DNA of 59,210 nucleotides, taken from positions 1 through 59,210 of the IMG/VR virus record IMGVR_UViG_3300030107_003333; one strand, given 5' to 3'. Positions within the stretch are counted from its first letter, which is position 1, and the number at the start of each line of letters is the position of its first letter. A program made the translations under genes and the position numbers. Of this stretch, positions 22,507 through 30,623 are shown one piece after another. This stretch comes from a virus. Under the pieces are notes generated by a model, which saw nothing but the letters and a program-made list of their open reading frames with translations, did no database searches and had not been told where the DNA came from.

Positions 22507-22790
22507 TGGCACAACAAATTGGAGAAGATACTAAAGTAACATTTGACCTAAAGACAATAGGGTTGGGTGTAGCAGGGCTAGCAGCCCTAATAGGAATGTG
22601 GTTTACGCTACAAGCTGATATAGCAGAAGCAAAAGAGTTGCCAGAGCCATTGCCGTCAGAGGTCACACGTATGGAGTTTGATATGAAAGACCAATTAATC
22701 CGACAGACTATTATGACTACGCAAGAAGATGTATCAGAGCTTAAAGAAGACCTAGACCGCATCGAAGAAAAAATAGATAAACTTCAATAA
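22506..22790 (+). CDS. One-helix membrane protein with coiled coil (94 aa)
   Basis: ATG at 22506 (TAATG overlap) is preferred to the upstream in-frame ATG, which lies inside the barrel gene. Residues 16-35 are a membrane helix (LGVAGLAALIGMWFTLQ), and about 60-94 form an acidic coiled coil. This topology is shared with small holins and inner-membrane spanin subunits, so a lysis role is possible but unproven. Confidence 0.6.
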   Translation: MAQQIGEDTKVTFDLKTIGLGVAGLAALIGMWFTLQADIAEAKELPEPLPSEVTRMEFDMKDQLIRQTIMTTQEDVSELKEDLDRIEEKIDKLQ

Positions 22791-23128
22791 TGAAACATTT
22801 AATTTACATATGTTTATTTGCAATGACATCTCTTGGTATGACTATACCAGATTCGGGGGTATGCGTCGTTGAGTTTAACGCAAGTTTTAACTCATCAAAT
22901 AGTGTTGATTGGATTGATGAGTTGAGTGATTGCAAAGGGAAGAGGGTTGATATACTTACTAATCCTGAATTACAAAAAGAACATAAAATTGTAGTAGTAC
23001 CTACTGTTATTGTATTTAACGATGGGGAAGAGGTGGAGAGATTTCAGGCGAATATTATGATGCAACTTGAGGCAACGAAAGATGAGGTTCAAGAAGCGGT
23101 AGACGAAATTATAATGAGTGCGTTTTAA
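22790..23128 (+). CDS. Secreted thioredoxin-fold protein lacking CxxC (112 aa)
   Basis: A signal peptide of about 17 residues (LIYICLFAMTSLGM) precedes VCVVEFNASFNSSNS, where a thioredoxin would have WCxxC, then the fold's strand DILTN and the cis-Pro motif VVPTVIVFNDGEEVERF (about 67-83). The redox Cys pair is missing, so it should bind rather than reduce partners. It overlaps the preceding gene as TAATG. A periplasmic role in envelope modification is inferred. Confidence 0.65.
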   Translation: MKHLIYICLFAMTSLGMTIPDSGVCVVEFNASFNSSNSVDWIDELSDCKGKRVDILTNPELQKEHKIVVVPTVIVFNDGEEVERFQANIMMQLEATKDEVQEAVDEIIMSAF

Positions 23129-23412
23129 TGCCTAAGGTAAAAAAAGATCCAAGATTAAAAAGGGCTGGTGTATCTGGATATAATAAACCAAAGCGTACTC
23201 CTAACCATCCAACAAAGTCGCATGTTGTTGTAGCTAAGGTTGGAGATATAATTAAGCTGATTAGATTTGGACAGCAGGGTGTAACTACTGCGGGTAAAAA
23301 GAAAGATGCAAGATCTAAAGCTAGGCGTAAGTCATTTAAGGCTCGTCATGCAAAAAATATAGCTAAGGGTAAAATGAGCGCTGCGTACTGGGCTAATAAA
23401 GTAAAGTGGTAA
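23128..23412 (+). CDS. DUF6321-like basic phage protein (94 aa)
   Basis: The full-length pattern, KKDPRLKRAGVSGYNKPKRT then a SHVVVAK strand, a RFGQQGVTTAGK loop and the end AKGKMSAAYWANKVKW, matches a widespread family of small basic phage proteins that I recall as DUF6321. Function is undefined; strong basicity suggests nucleic-acid contact in the capsid or assembly. It overlaps both neighbours by a TAATG. Confidence 0.7.
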   Translation: MPKVKKDPRLKRAGVSGYNKPKRTPNHPTKSHVVVAKVGDIIKLIRFGQQGVTTAGKKKDARSKARRKSFKARHAKNIAKGKMSAAYWANKVKW

Positions 23413-23603
23413 TGAAAACTATTAAGTATAAAAAAGGAGGTAAGTTAAAAATATCCAACAAAAAAGTTTCCGTGGACCCGCCTGAAGGTTATCACTGGAT
23501 GGAAGAAGCGGGTCGTTATTATTTAATGGCTGGTGATTACAAACCTCATGCAGGCGCAGTAAAAAAAGCTAATTTTAAAACAGCTTCACATCCTAAAGGA
23601 TAA
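23412..23603 (+). CDS. Small protein with KKGGK motif (63 aa)
   Basis: Start ATG at 23412 (MKTIKYKKGGKLKISNKK). The KKGGK is encoded with AAAGGAGGTAA at 23433-23443, a perfect Shine-Dalgarno-like run inside the gene. The rest includes DPPEGYHWMEEAGRYYLM, a short beta unit also hinted at in the first plus-strand gene (DPPKEPPKGYKY). Likely a minor virion protein; function unknown. Confidence 0.55.
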   Translation: MKTIKYKKGGKLKISNKKVSVDPPEGYHWMEEAGRYYLMAGDYKPHAGAVKKANFKTASHPKG

Positions 23604-23749
23604 TGAAAGTAAATAAAAAATATTTAAAAGGTAGTAAGAACGCTAAACGTAGAGAACAGCTTATAAAAAAAATTGCTGCTATATATAAAAAAGGTAAACC
23701 ATACCCAAAGAACTTAGATGCTTTAATGAAAGAAAGAGACTCGCTATGA
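23603..23749 (+). CDS. Small basic protein (48 aa)
   Basis: Frame MKVNKKYLKGSKNAKRREQL to KERDSL with TAATG and ATGA overlaps on each side. Basic and helical. It is too short for recognition but fits the tight gene string. Confidence 0.55.
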   Translation: MKVNKKYLKGSKNAKRREQLIKKIAAIYKKGKPYPKNLDALMKERDSL

Positions 23750-23973
23750 AAATGCTTAAAAAAGGAGGTAAAACTAAAGGCAAAGGCTATGCCAGTCTTG
23801 ACTCCGCACAAAAACAAGTGTATAAACGAGGCCTTGCTGCTTATATGAGTGCTGGAAGTAGACCTAAAGTGTCTCAACACGCATGGGCTATGGCTCGTGT
23901 TAAAAGTGCCTTTGGTAAAAGAGAGGCTGCTAAGATTAGAGCTGGTAAGGATAAAAAAACTAAAAAGAAATAA
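23746..23973 (+). CDS. Small basic protein with KKGGK motif (75 aa)
   Basis: Begins MKMLKKGGKTKGKGYASLDS; the motif is again encoded by AAAGGAGGTAA (23761-23771). The core QHAWAMARVKSAFGKREAAK resembles the DUF5872-type small phage proteins. It ends in a Lys-rich tail and is followed by a promoter, closing this small-gene string. Function unknown. Confidence 0.6.
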   Translation: MKMLKKGGKTKGKGYASLDSAQKQVYKRGLAAYMSAGSRPKVSQHAWAMARVKSAFGKREAAKIRAGKDKKTKKK

Positions 23974-23977
23974 TCAC

Positions 23978-23985
23978 TATATTTG
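23978..23985 (+). promoter_or_regulatory. TAnnTTTG promoter before the head-surface genes
   Basis: TATATTTG is followed by 20 bases and the ATG at 24006. It probably drives the two beta-rich proteins, the scaffold and the capsid gene, up to the terminator at 28341. Confidence 0.6.
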
Positions 23986-24005
23986 CAAGTAAATAACTAT
24001 TCAAA

Positions 24006-24404
24006 ATGGCAACAACAACCGCAACACTAACATTATCAAGCGCAGACCTAACAGGTGACGCTCTATCGTTGTCTACGACGGCAACACTAACTAAAGCTGG
24101 AACAGTAACTGGTTTAAGTCAAACTACTGGTATAGCAAGAAAAACTACATCTGCTAGTTCTCAATACACATTATTTGACGGAGATGCTTATGGAAATGGA
24201 TCTCATAAAGTTTATATCAAGAATACAAGTACGGTAGCTACAGAGTATGTAACTATAGAGATTAACTCTGAGCAAATGGGTAAACTATATGCTGGTGATT
24301 GGTGCTTCTTCCCTTGGGAAGCTAACGCAGACACTAACGACATTAAACTTCAGCCAAGCGTTTCTACAGCGTTCACTGTAGAGTATGCTTTATTTTACGA
24401 ATAA
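24006..24404 (+). CDS. Beta-rich virion protein, paralogue group (132 aa)
   Basis: MATTTATLTLSSADLTGDAL followed by KVYIKNTSTVATEYVTIEIN and WCFFPWEANADTNDIKL. The strand order and the Y-(I/L)-(K/R)-N element are shared with the proteins at 24404-24811 and 5284-5718. Likely a head decoration or head-fibre unit, inferred from position just before scaffold and capsid. Confidence 0.6.
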   Translation: MATTTATLTLSSADLTGDALSLSTTATLTKAGTVTGLSQTTGIARKTTSASSQYTLFDGDAYGNGSHKVYIKNTSTVATEYVTIEINSEQMGKLYAGDWCFFPWEANADTNDIKLQPSVSTAFTVEYALFYE

Positions 24405-24811
24405 TGGCTACATTAAGTGTTAGTTTAAATATAGAGTCTGTTAATGTATTGAGCACAAATCTTGCTCTGTCTATATCTAAGGATATGACAGTAGATAGTG
24501 GTAACTTAATACGGGCTAAAGTAAAAGGTACGGCTGCCGACACTAATGACTTAGCTGTATATATTGCTAACCAATGTAGCGACAGAGCTTACTTATATAT
24601 AAAAAACCTAGACGTTGAGTTAGAGAATTACATCTACATACACAATGATACTGATACTGGAGAAGTTGCCAAAATAGGTGGTGGTGAATTTGCATTCATT
24701 CCACTTAATCCAGCGAAGAAGTACGAGGTGTATGGCACGAAAGTAGATCAACTTATTGAATACGGGGTATACGGAAATGATAATTCAGCTAACCAGTACG
24801 GTGGTAGCTAA
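24404..24811 (+). CDS. Beta-rich virion protein, paralogue group (135 aa)
   Basis: MATLSVSLNIESVNVLSTNL, then LYIKNLDVELENYIYIHND, GGGEFAFIPLNPAKKYEVYG. It is the closer relative of the 144-residue protein at 5284 by its opening MATLSV. TAATG overlap with the preceding copy indicates tandem duplication. Presumed virion surface component. Confidence 0.6.
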   Translation: MATLSVSLNIESVNVLSTNLALSISKDMTVDSGNLIRAKVKGTAADTNDLAVYIANQCSDRAYLYIKNLDVELENYIYIHNDTDTGEVAKIGGGEFAFIPLNPAKKYEVYGTKVDQLIEYGVYGNDNSANQYGGS

Positions 24812-24822
24812 TAAATAAAGAC

Positions 24823-25338
24823 ATGGCATTTGATATTATAACAATAGAACCAACAACGGTAGACGGAGCTCATGCAGCGGGTGATGTATTTTTTAATCTT
24901 ACATCTTTTCAGATTCCTGCAAGGGCATGTAAACTTTTAAGTATTCATATGGAGGTTGCTAACGGTGCTGGAGAGGATGATACTAAGCTTGGTATTTTGT
25001 TTTTCAAAAAAAATACACAAGTTACTTTAGGTACGTTAGATGCTACAGCTAATATTGCTCATGCAGACTTTACCTCTAATCAATATATCGGTCAGTCGTT
25101 TTTAACTCTATCAGATGCTGGAGGTTTAGACAATGATATTATAGATACTACTGCTTTGTATTATCCTTCTGGCTCATCACAAAAAGCAGCTAATTCTAGT
25201 GAAAATCTATTTATACCTTTGATACTTAAGGGTGATTCTGGAAGCACAGACTTATTTGCAGGTGGGGTTGTTCATGCAGGAGCACCAGACTTTGACGGAA
25301 CGGCTAACGTGAAGATCCACCTTCATGTAGAATACTAA
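24823..25338 (+). CDS. Structural protein, head cluster (171 aa)
   Basis: A beta-rich protein (MAFDIITIEPTTVDGAHAAG onward) with no signal peptide, placed between the paired beta-proteins and the scaffold. It ends VKIHLHVEY. The position fits a head or head-tail joining protein; no family is recognised. Confidence 0.6.
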   Translation: MAFDIITIEPTTVDGAHAAGDVFFNLTSFQIPARACKLLSIHMEVANGAGEDDTKLGILFFKKNTQVTLGTLDATANIAHADFTSNQYIGQSFLTLSDAGGLDNDIIDTTALYYPSGSSQKAANSSENLFIPLILKGDSGSTDLFAGGVVHAGAPDFDGTANVKIHLHVEY

Positions 25339-25363
25339 ATTGAATATTAATAATTAAATAATA

Positions 25364-26476
25364 ATGGAAGAAAATAAAGAAACTGTCGGAGGGTTTGAAG
25401 TTTTCAACTCACCCGAAGATCTCGCTGCGTCTATGAACGCACCACAAGAAACTACAACAGAAGAGGCTCCTCAACAGGAGTCTCAGTCTATTCAAGAGGA
25501 TGTTCAGCCAGAACCAGCTGTAGAGGCTCAGCCAGAACCAGCAGTTGTTTCCGAAGAACAGCCTCCACAAGAAAATATTCAACAGGAAACTGTTGCCCCA
25601 CAAGAAAATACTATTGAGTATTCTGACTCAGATGTTGAAGGAGCTGTCTTTAATTACCTAAGCGAGAAGCTAGGTAGAGATATTACTTCTTTAGATGCTT
25701 TGTCAGAGCCTCAACAGAGCGCTCTAGATGAAAGAATCGAGGCTATTGCCAGATTCGTTGAAGACACAGGCAGGAGCCCACAAGAATGGTTTGCTTATCA
25801 GCAGCTTAACACATCTGAGATGGATGATGAAACTGCAATACGAGTAAACATGGCTGGTGAATATCCTGATCTCACACGAGACGAATTAGATCTTTTATTA
25901 AAGAGCAAATATAAGCTTGATCCCGACGTTCATACGGACGATGAGATAAAGCTGTCTCGCCTTCAAATAAAGATTGATGCTCGGAAAGCTAAAGAAAGAA
26001 TAGAAGGTCTTCGTAAATCTTACGAGGCTCCTGAAAAAGTTCAGTCTGCACCTGAAAGCGTTATAACTGATAAATGGGTGTCTGATATGAGTAAAGAGGT
26101 GGATGCTATGACAGGTCTAGAGTTTGACCTAGGTGGCGATAAAACTTTTGTCTTTGGATTAGATGACAATTATAAATCAGCACTTATCGAGAAAAATGCA
26201 AATCTTGATAAGTATTTTAATTCTTACATCCGTGAAGACGGGAGTTGGGATTATGATACGTTATCTTCTCACAGAGCTGTGGTTGATAATATTGACAAAA
26301 TCGTTTCTTCTGCATATAGGCAGGGGATGAGCGATGGTCAAAGAAACATAGTGAGTAATGCAGCTAACGTATCAACAGAAACACCTGCTCCAACACCGCA
26401 AAATGAAAATCCGTTGGCGGATCAGGTGAGAAATATTTTACGAGGAAATACCTCAAAACTTACTTTTAAAATCTAA
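25364..26476 (+). CDS. Probable scaffolding protein (370 aa)
   Basis: Residues 1-90 are a disordered Gln/Glu/Pro-rich tail with repeats of the QPEPAV type. The middle (about 95-215) is helical, and the C-terminal 40 residues are polar with a basic end (TSKLTFKI). This composition and the position directly before the major capsid gene are typical of scaffolds that guide prohead assembly and then leave. Motif evidence is absent, so this is inferred from layout. Confidence 0.65.
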   Translation: MEENKETVGGFEVFNSPEDLAASMNAPQETTTEEAPQQESQSIQEDVQPEPAVEAQPEPAVVSEEQPPQENIQQETVAPQENTIEYSDSDVEGAVFNYLSEKLGRDITSLDALSEPQQSALDERIEAIARFVEDTGRSPQEWFAYQQLNTSEMDDETAIRVNMAGEYPDLTRDELDLLLKSKYKLDPDVHTDDEIKLSRLQIKIDARKAKERIEGLRKSYEAPEKVQSAPESVITDKWVSDMSKEVDAMTGLEFDLGGDKTFVFGLDDNYKSALIEKNANLDKYFNSYIREDGSWDYDTLSSHRAVVDNIDKIVSSAYRQGMSDGQRNIVSNAANVSTETPAPTPQNENPLADQVRNILRGNTSKLTFKI

Positions 26477-26489
26477 AAACTAAGAAAAA

Positions 26490-27905
26490 ATGGCTACTAC
26501 TGCTGCTGCGGCTGCTGGTCTAGATGGCGCTACTGCGAATCTAAGAACCACGCCCGAAACATATACAACAGTAGGTACTCTATTAGATCAGAATAAGGAT
26601 TTCGTAATCCCTGAATTAGTAGAAACTTACGGTGATCAAGGAATCACAGGATTCCTTAAATTAACTGGGGCTATCCAATCTGGTGGAACTTCTGATGAAG
26701 TTCGTTACCACGAGGTAGGAAGACGCCACAGACTTGTAACTGGTATTACAGACGGTCTTGATGGAGACCAACAGAATATTAGCGTAACTGCTGACGGTAC
26801 TGACGGTACTGCTCTAGGTCCAAACGATGTCCTTATGGATAGCGCTGACGGACGTCGTTACGTTGTTATTCTTGCTGACGGAACACCTCTTACAACTGAT
26901 GATTATACAATTGCGTCTTTAGATGGTGCAACTGCTGGAGCTAATAACTCTACTTCACGTTCTTTTATCGTATTAGGTAACTTATACGGGCAAGGAACTG
27001 AGCAGCCAGCACACTTCCTAGACACTGACGTTGTTGTTCGTCAAAACCCATTCATGATTGTTAAGGATCGTTACCAAGTAAACGGATCTCAGGCTACAAA
27101 CATTGGATGGATTAATATCGGAAACGGTGAGTATCGTTGGTTTATGTACGGTGAACAAGAAGCACGTAAGCGCTTTGAAGACCGTCGTGAGATGATGATG
27201 CTTTTTGCTGAGACTGGAAATGATAGTGACTGGACTGATGCTACGTCTGCTGCGTTTAGTAATAGCGCAAACCAAGATATCGGTACAGGTTCAGAAGGCT
27301 ATGTTTCTGCTGTTGAATCAAGAGGTATCGTAGTTTCTAACGCTAACGCTAACCCACTTGATTCTTTTGCTGAGTTTGACGATATTATTGTTGAACTTGA
27401 TAAGAATGGTGCTACTTCTGAGTACGCTATGTACGTAAACAGAAAGCAAGATTTAGCTATCGATGATATGCTTGCTCACGGTGTTTCTACTGGAACTACT
27501 GCTGGTCTAGCTGGACAGTTCGGTGCGTTTAACAACGACGCTGATATGGCTGTTAAGCTTGGATTTAAGTCGTTCACTCGTGGTGGATACACTTTCCACA
27601 AGCATGACTGGAAGCTTCTAAACGATCCAACTCTTCTTGGTGCGTCTAACTACTTACAGGGAGCTATGGTTCCAATGTCTCAAGTTGCTGATGCTCGTAC
27701 AGGTGTGAAAGCTCCTGCTCTAGCTATGTACTACAAAGAGGCTAACGGTTACAACCGTGAAATGGAGCACTGGGTAACTGGAGGTGGTGTTTTAGGACAC
27801 ACTAACAATGGAGATGCTGGTCGTGACGTTGCTACGTTCCACTACCGTTCAGAGATCGCTCTTGTGACTCGTGCTGCTAACCAACACGTTCTTATTAAAG
27901 GATAA
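26490..27905 (+). CDS. Major capsid protein, HK97-like (471 aa)
   Basis: The position after the scaffold, the length, the Ala/Thr-rich flexible N-terminus and the even codon-optimised sequence without rare codons mark the most highly made virion protein. An E-loop-like region around 190-215 and a C-terminal domain with EMEHWVTGGGVLG and FHYRSEIALVTRAANQHV can be made out. I could not identify a chemical crosslinking or protease site. The fold assignment is by context. Confidence 0.75.
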   Translation: MATTAAAAAGLDGATANLRTTPETYTTVGTLLDQNKDFVIPELVETYGDQGITGFLKLTGAIQSGGTSDEVRYHEVGRRHRLVTGITDGLDGDQQNISVTADGTDGTALGPNDVLMDSADGRRYVVILADGTPLTTDDYTIASLDGATAGANNSTSRSFIVLGNLYGQGTEQPAHFLDTDVVVRQNPFMIVKDRYQVNGSQATNIGWINIGNGEYRWFMYGEQEARKRFEDRREMMMLFAETGNDSDWTDATSAAFSNSANQDIGTGSEGYVSAVESRGIVVSNANANPLDSFAEFDDIIVELDKNGATSEYAMYVNRKQDLAIDDMLAHGVSTGTTAGLAGQFGAFNNDADMAVKLGFKSFTRGGYTFHKHDWKLLNDPTLLGASNYLQGAMVPMSQVADARTGVKAPALAMYYKEANGYNREMEHWVTGGGVLGHTNNGDAGRDVATFHYRSEIALVTRAANQHVLIKG

Positions 27906-27931
27906 TATTAACATATAAAAAACTAGAAATT

Positions 27932-28318
27932 ATGGCTGAAAAATATTTATACTTTAGAACTGTAGCTGCTGCTGGAGATGACGATCAGGGTCAAGACTCT
28001 GTTTGTTACCCATTAAGCAAGTTTAGAGGATTCTCTATGGGTGCAGCTGGCGACATGGACGCTACTGCAGATGAGGATCTATTCACAATGGCATTTGAAT
28101 CAATTCAAAACGACACTGCTGGTGACGATGCGAATTTTGACATCATTGTTATGAATATCACTACAGACAACAACGCTAAAGCTGTTTGGAAAGGACTTGT
28201 TGAAGCATTTGCTCACAGCAAGGAAACTTTCCTTGTAGTTGGTGATGATGTTACTGGTGACTATCTACACTCTGATATTGAATCTGTTGGTGCAATCACA
28301 TTGGTTGACGCAGGATAA
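27932..28318 (+). CDS. Small acidic capsid-associated protein (128 aa)
   Basis: An acidic alpha/beta protein (MAEKYLYFRTVAAAGDDDQG onward) directly after the capsid gene and in the same highly expressed style, immediately before the strong terminator. This is the usual place for a decoration or cement protein. No family is recognised. Confidence 0.6.
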   Translation: MAEKYLYFRTVAAAGDDDQGQDSVCYPLSKFRGFSMGAAGDMDATADEDLFTMAFESIQNDTAGDDANFDIIVMNITTDNNAKAVWKGLVEAFAHSKETFLVVGDDVTGDYLHSDIESVGAITLVDAG

Positions 28319-28340
28319 TATATCTTATATTGCAACAAAG

Positions 28341-28363
28341 AAAGGGGCTTCGGCCCCTTTTTT
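28341..28363 (+). terminator. Intrinsic terminator with UUCG loop after the capsid genes
   Basis: AAAGGGGC and GCCCCTTT pair around TTCG, an exceptionally stable tetraloop, and a run of T follows. It would end the capsid transcript; the next promoter starts ten bases later. Confidence 0.9.
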
Positions 28364-28372
28364 ATTTCTTTG

Positions 28373-28380
28373 TATATTTG
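28373..28380 (+). promoter_or_regulatory. TAnnTTTG promoter after the capsid terminator
   Basis: TATATTTG starts ten bases past the terminator and 16 bases before the ATG at 28397. The ORF could be extended upstream through TTG at 28370, but that would place it inside the promoter. Confidence 0.65.
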
Positions 28381-28396
28381 TACGTATTTTAGTAAA

Positions 28397-29683
28397 ATGA
28401 AAAAATTCTTCCTGTTTAACAGAGAGCCCTTGAATCCAAGTAGCTCTGATTCTTCTAATACAGGAGCTGGTTTAAGCGTATTTGCTATATCCAGCGATCA
28501 TTTAGCTTTTATGACTGCTTTAAAAGGGGCAGTAAACATAACATTTAATAATGCGTCTTTATATGATTATAGCGAGCTTTTTACTGGAGACGCTGTAAAG
28601 AAATCATCAGTAACAGTTTCTTGTAGAGAAGGGGAAGAAAATGCATTAATAGAAGCAATTTTAGGTTTTATTTCTTCTGTGTCTTCCGAAGATACAGTAA
28701 TGAGATTTGACGTTATTTCAGGTAGATCTACTTTTTCTCAGTTTTTGCCAGAATCTTCTAATTCTATTAAATCTAAAATATTTAGAAGTCCTATTGTTAT
28801 GGATAGCGGAAGGTTTAGTCAGGGTTCTGAAAAGAAGATTTACCAGAACACCATAGCTGATATTCACTTTGGGGAAAATTTACCTTTAGTAGATTATAAC
28901 CACGAAGGTTTGGGTGGGTATGCAGACGGTGATGAAATAACTAGTTGGGTTAATGCTGGTACTGGTGGGGCTACTTATAATATTAGCACTAATGTAGCTG
29001 ACCCTAGTGCTGAAGTTAGCTCTTCGTCAAGTGATATAAATACTAAGGCAGCGCATTTTAATGTAGGTGATTATTTTGACATTCCAGCTATAAGGGTTAG
29101 CAATGATTACACTTTATATTGCGTTTTAGGAATTTCAACACACATAATGGCGCTTTATGGTGATGATACTGGAGAGTGTCTCGGCTTTGGAGGTAAATAC
29201 CCTGAAAGCGCTGATTTAGATGAAAATAATGTTGAAAAACTAAATAGTTCTTTTTCTGTAAGGCATAGCGGAATGACAGGTGCAGTAGCTACTACAATGG
29301 CTAATAATACTGACAATGGAACTTCATATGGTGAGTTCCCAGAATATCAATATGTTGGAAACGATTCAACCAAATCAAATGCAGAGGTATTTATTATTAG
29401 AAGGGATGTGGAAAATAACATGTATCTACATGATAGAACTGGAAATATTATAGCGTTTATTGAAGGAAAGGGAGATAAAACAATGAATGCTACAGACCCT
29501 TACAGGACTGATGGCGACCTTTTGATAGAGGTGTTAGGCACTGTAAAAGACAATACCTCTGGTGGAGCAGGTAAATGGAATGGGTTTTTAGCAAGATTTG
29601 GCGTTATAAAGCATGATATAGGGTCTGATAGGTCTTCCCAGCTTGCAAAAGATCTTTTTAGTTTATATAAGACAAATACTTAA
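28397..29683 (+). CDS. Virion protein with LamG/lectin-like domain (428 aa)
   Basis: The first 120 residues (MKKFFLFNREPLNPSSS onward) are an alpha/beta head. From about residue 150 there is a jelly-roll stretch with VDYNHEGLGGYADGDEITSW and YFDIPAIRVSNDYTLYCV, as in concanavalin/LamG folds. This suggests glycan binding or a head-fibre role. The ATG at 28397 follows the promoter by 16 bases. The gene stands between the capsid and the tail cluster. Confidence 0.6.
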   Translation: MKKFFLFNREPLNPSSSDSSNTGAGLSVFAISSDHLAFMTALKGAVNITFNNASLYDYSELFTGDAVKKSSVTVSCREGEENALIEAILGFISSVSSEDTVMRFDVISGRSTFSQFLPESSNSIKSKIFRSPIVMDSGRFSQGSEKKIYQNTIADIHFGENLPLVDYNHEGLGGYADGDEITSWVNAGTGGATYNISTNVADPSAEVSSSSSDINTKAAHFNVGDYFDIPAIRVSNDYTLYCVLGISTHIMALYGDDTGECLGFGGKYPESADLDENNVEKLNSSFSVRHSGMTGAVATTMANNTDNGTSYGEFPEYQYVGNDSTKSNAEVFIIRRDVENNMYLHDRTGNIIAFIEGKGDKTMNATDPYRTDGDLLIEVLGTVKDNTSGGAGKWNGFLARFGVIKHDIGSDRSSQLAKDLFSLYKTNT

Positions 29684-29697
29684 TTTAATATAATATT

Positions 29698-30576
29698 ATG
29701 GAAAAAACAAAAACAAGAAGGGCTACTGAAAGTCCTAAAGCAACAAAGGTTGAAGAACCTGTTGTAGTTCAGGAAACAGTAATTGTAGAACCTCAGGTTA
29801 AAGAAGAGCCTAAATCTCATTCTAAACCTAAAAAAAGAACTATAAAAAGGCAAGAAAAAGAAGTTTTTCATTGTGAGTTTGAAATCATTAAAGGCGGGGG
29901 TATAGCATATATGCTACCTCAAAAAGGAGTAACTGTTTATGACTCTGATAAGGATACAATTAGAGAGATTAGGTATTGTCCTAATGAACCCTCTATTTAT
30001 GTAGATGAACAATCTGACAATGCCTTAAAACAATCCGTTACTTTTAGAGATGCTAAGTTGTTTGTATCAAAAGAACAGCCTAATCTTAGAAAGTTTATGG
30101 AAATGCATCCAGCAAATCAAGCAAATGGTGGAACTACCTTTAGAAAGGTCGATAAAAGAAAAGATGCAGAACTAGAACTTGAAAGGGAGTTTTTACTTAC
30201 TGATGCTGTTTCTATAGTTAGAGACAGAGATATTAATGACTTGCTTCCTTTGGCTATATACTTTGGTATTAATATAAACGCTCCTGTTTCAGATATTAGG
30301 TACAACCTTTTAAGGATTGCAAAATCTAAAACAAAAGAGTTTTTACAGTCTTTAGACTCGCCGCAGGTTTCGTGCAGGTCTACTATTCAACAAGCAAAAG
30401 ACTATCAAATATTAAATATGAAATCTAATGGGGTTTATTGGTTTGATTCAAATCAACTAATTATCTCAGTTCCAGTAGGTCAAGACCCTATAGATACTAT
30501 GGTTCGATTCTGCTTAACTGAAAAAGGAGCCTCCGCCCTTGCTTTGATAGAAGAAAGGTTAGATAAATTAGCTTAA
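29698..30576 (+). CDS. Structural or assembly protein with disordered N-terminus (292 aa)
   Basis: Residues 1-60 are charged and disordered (Glu/Lys/Pro-rich with RTIKRQEKE). The remainder is alpha/beta: EFEIIKGGGIAYMLPQKGVT and TVRFCLTEKGASALALIEERL near the end. The end falls just before a second strong terminator. It follows the lectin-like gene after 14 bases. Probably a head-completion protein; not recognised. Confidence 0.55.
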   Translation: MEKTKTRRATESPKATKVEEPVVVQETVIVEPQVKEEPKSHSKPKKRTIKRQEKEVFHCEFEIIKGGGIAYMLPQKGVTVYDSDKDTIREIRYCPNEPSIYVDEQSDNALKQSVTFRDAKLFVSKEQPNLRKFMEMHPANQANGGTTFRKVDKRKDAELELEREFLLTDAVSIVRDRDINDLLPLAIYFGININAPVSDIRYNLLRIAKSKTKEFLQSLDSPQVSCRSTIQQAKDYQILNMKSNGVYWFDSNQLIISVPVGQDPIDTMVRFCLTEKGASALALIEERLDKLA

Positions 30577-30580
30577 CAGA

Positions 30581-30604
30581 AAGGCCCCAAAAGGGGCCTT
30601 TTTT
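30581..30604 (+). terminator. Intrinsic terminator before the ring-protein genes
   Basis: AAGGCCCC and GGGGCCTT pair around AAAA, followed by a T-run (TTTTTCTTTTT). It closes the transcription unit that began at 28373. The next promoter begins inside the flanking T-rich DNA. Confidence 0.9.
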
Positions 30605-30611
30605 CTTTTTG

Positions 30612-30619
30612 TATATTTG
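30612..30619 (+). promoter_or_regulatory. TAnnTTTG promoter directly at a start codon
   Basis: TATATTTG, then TAAT, then ATG at 30624. The same four-base gap as three other genes. It immediately follows the terminator, so this unit has an independent start. Confidence 0.7.
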
Positions 30620-30623
30620 TAAT

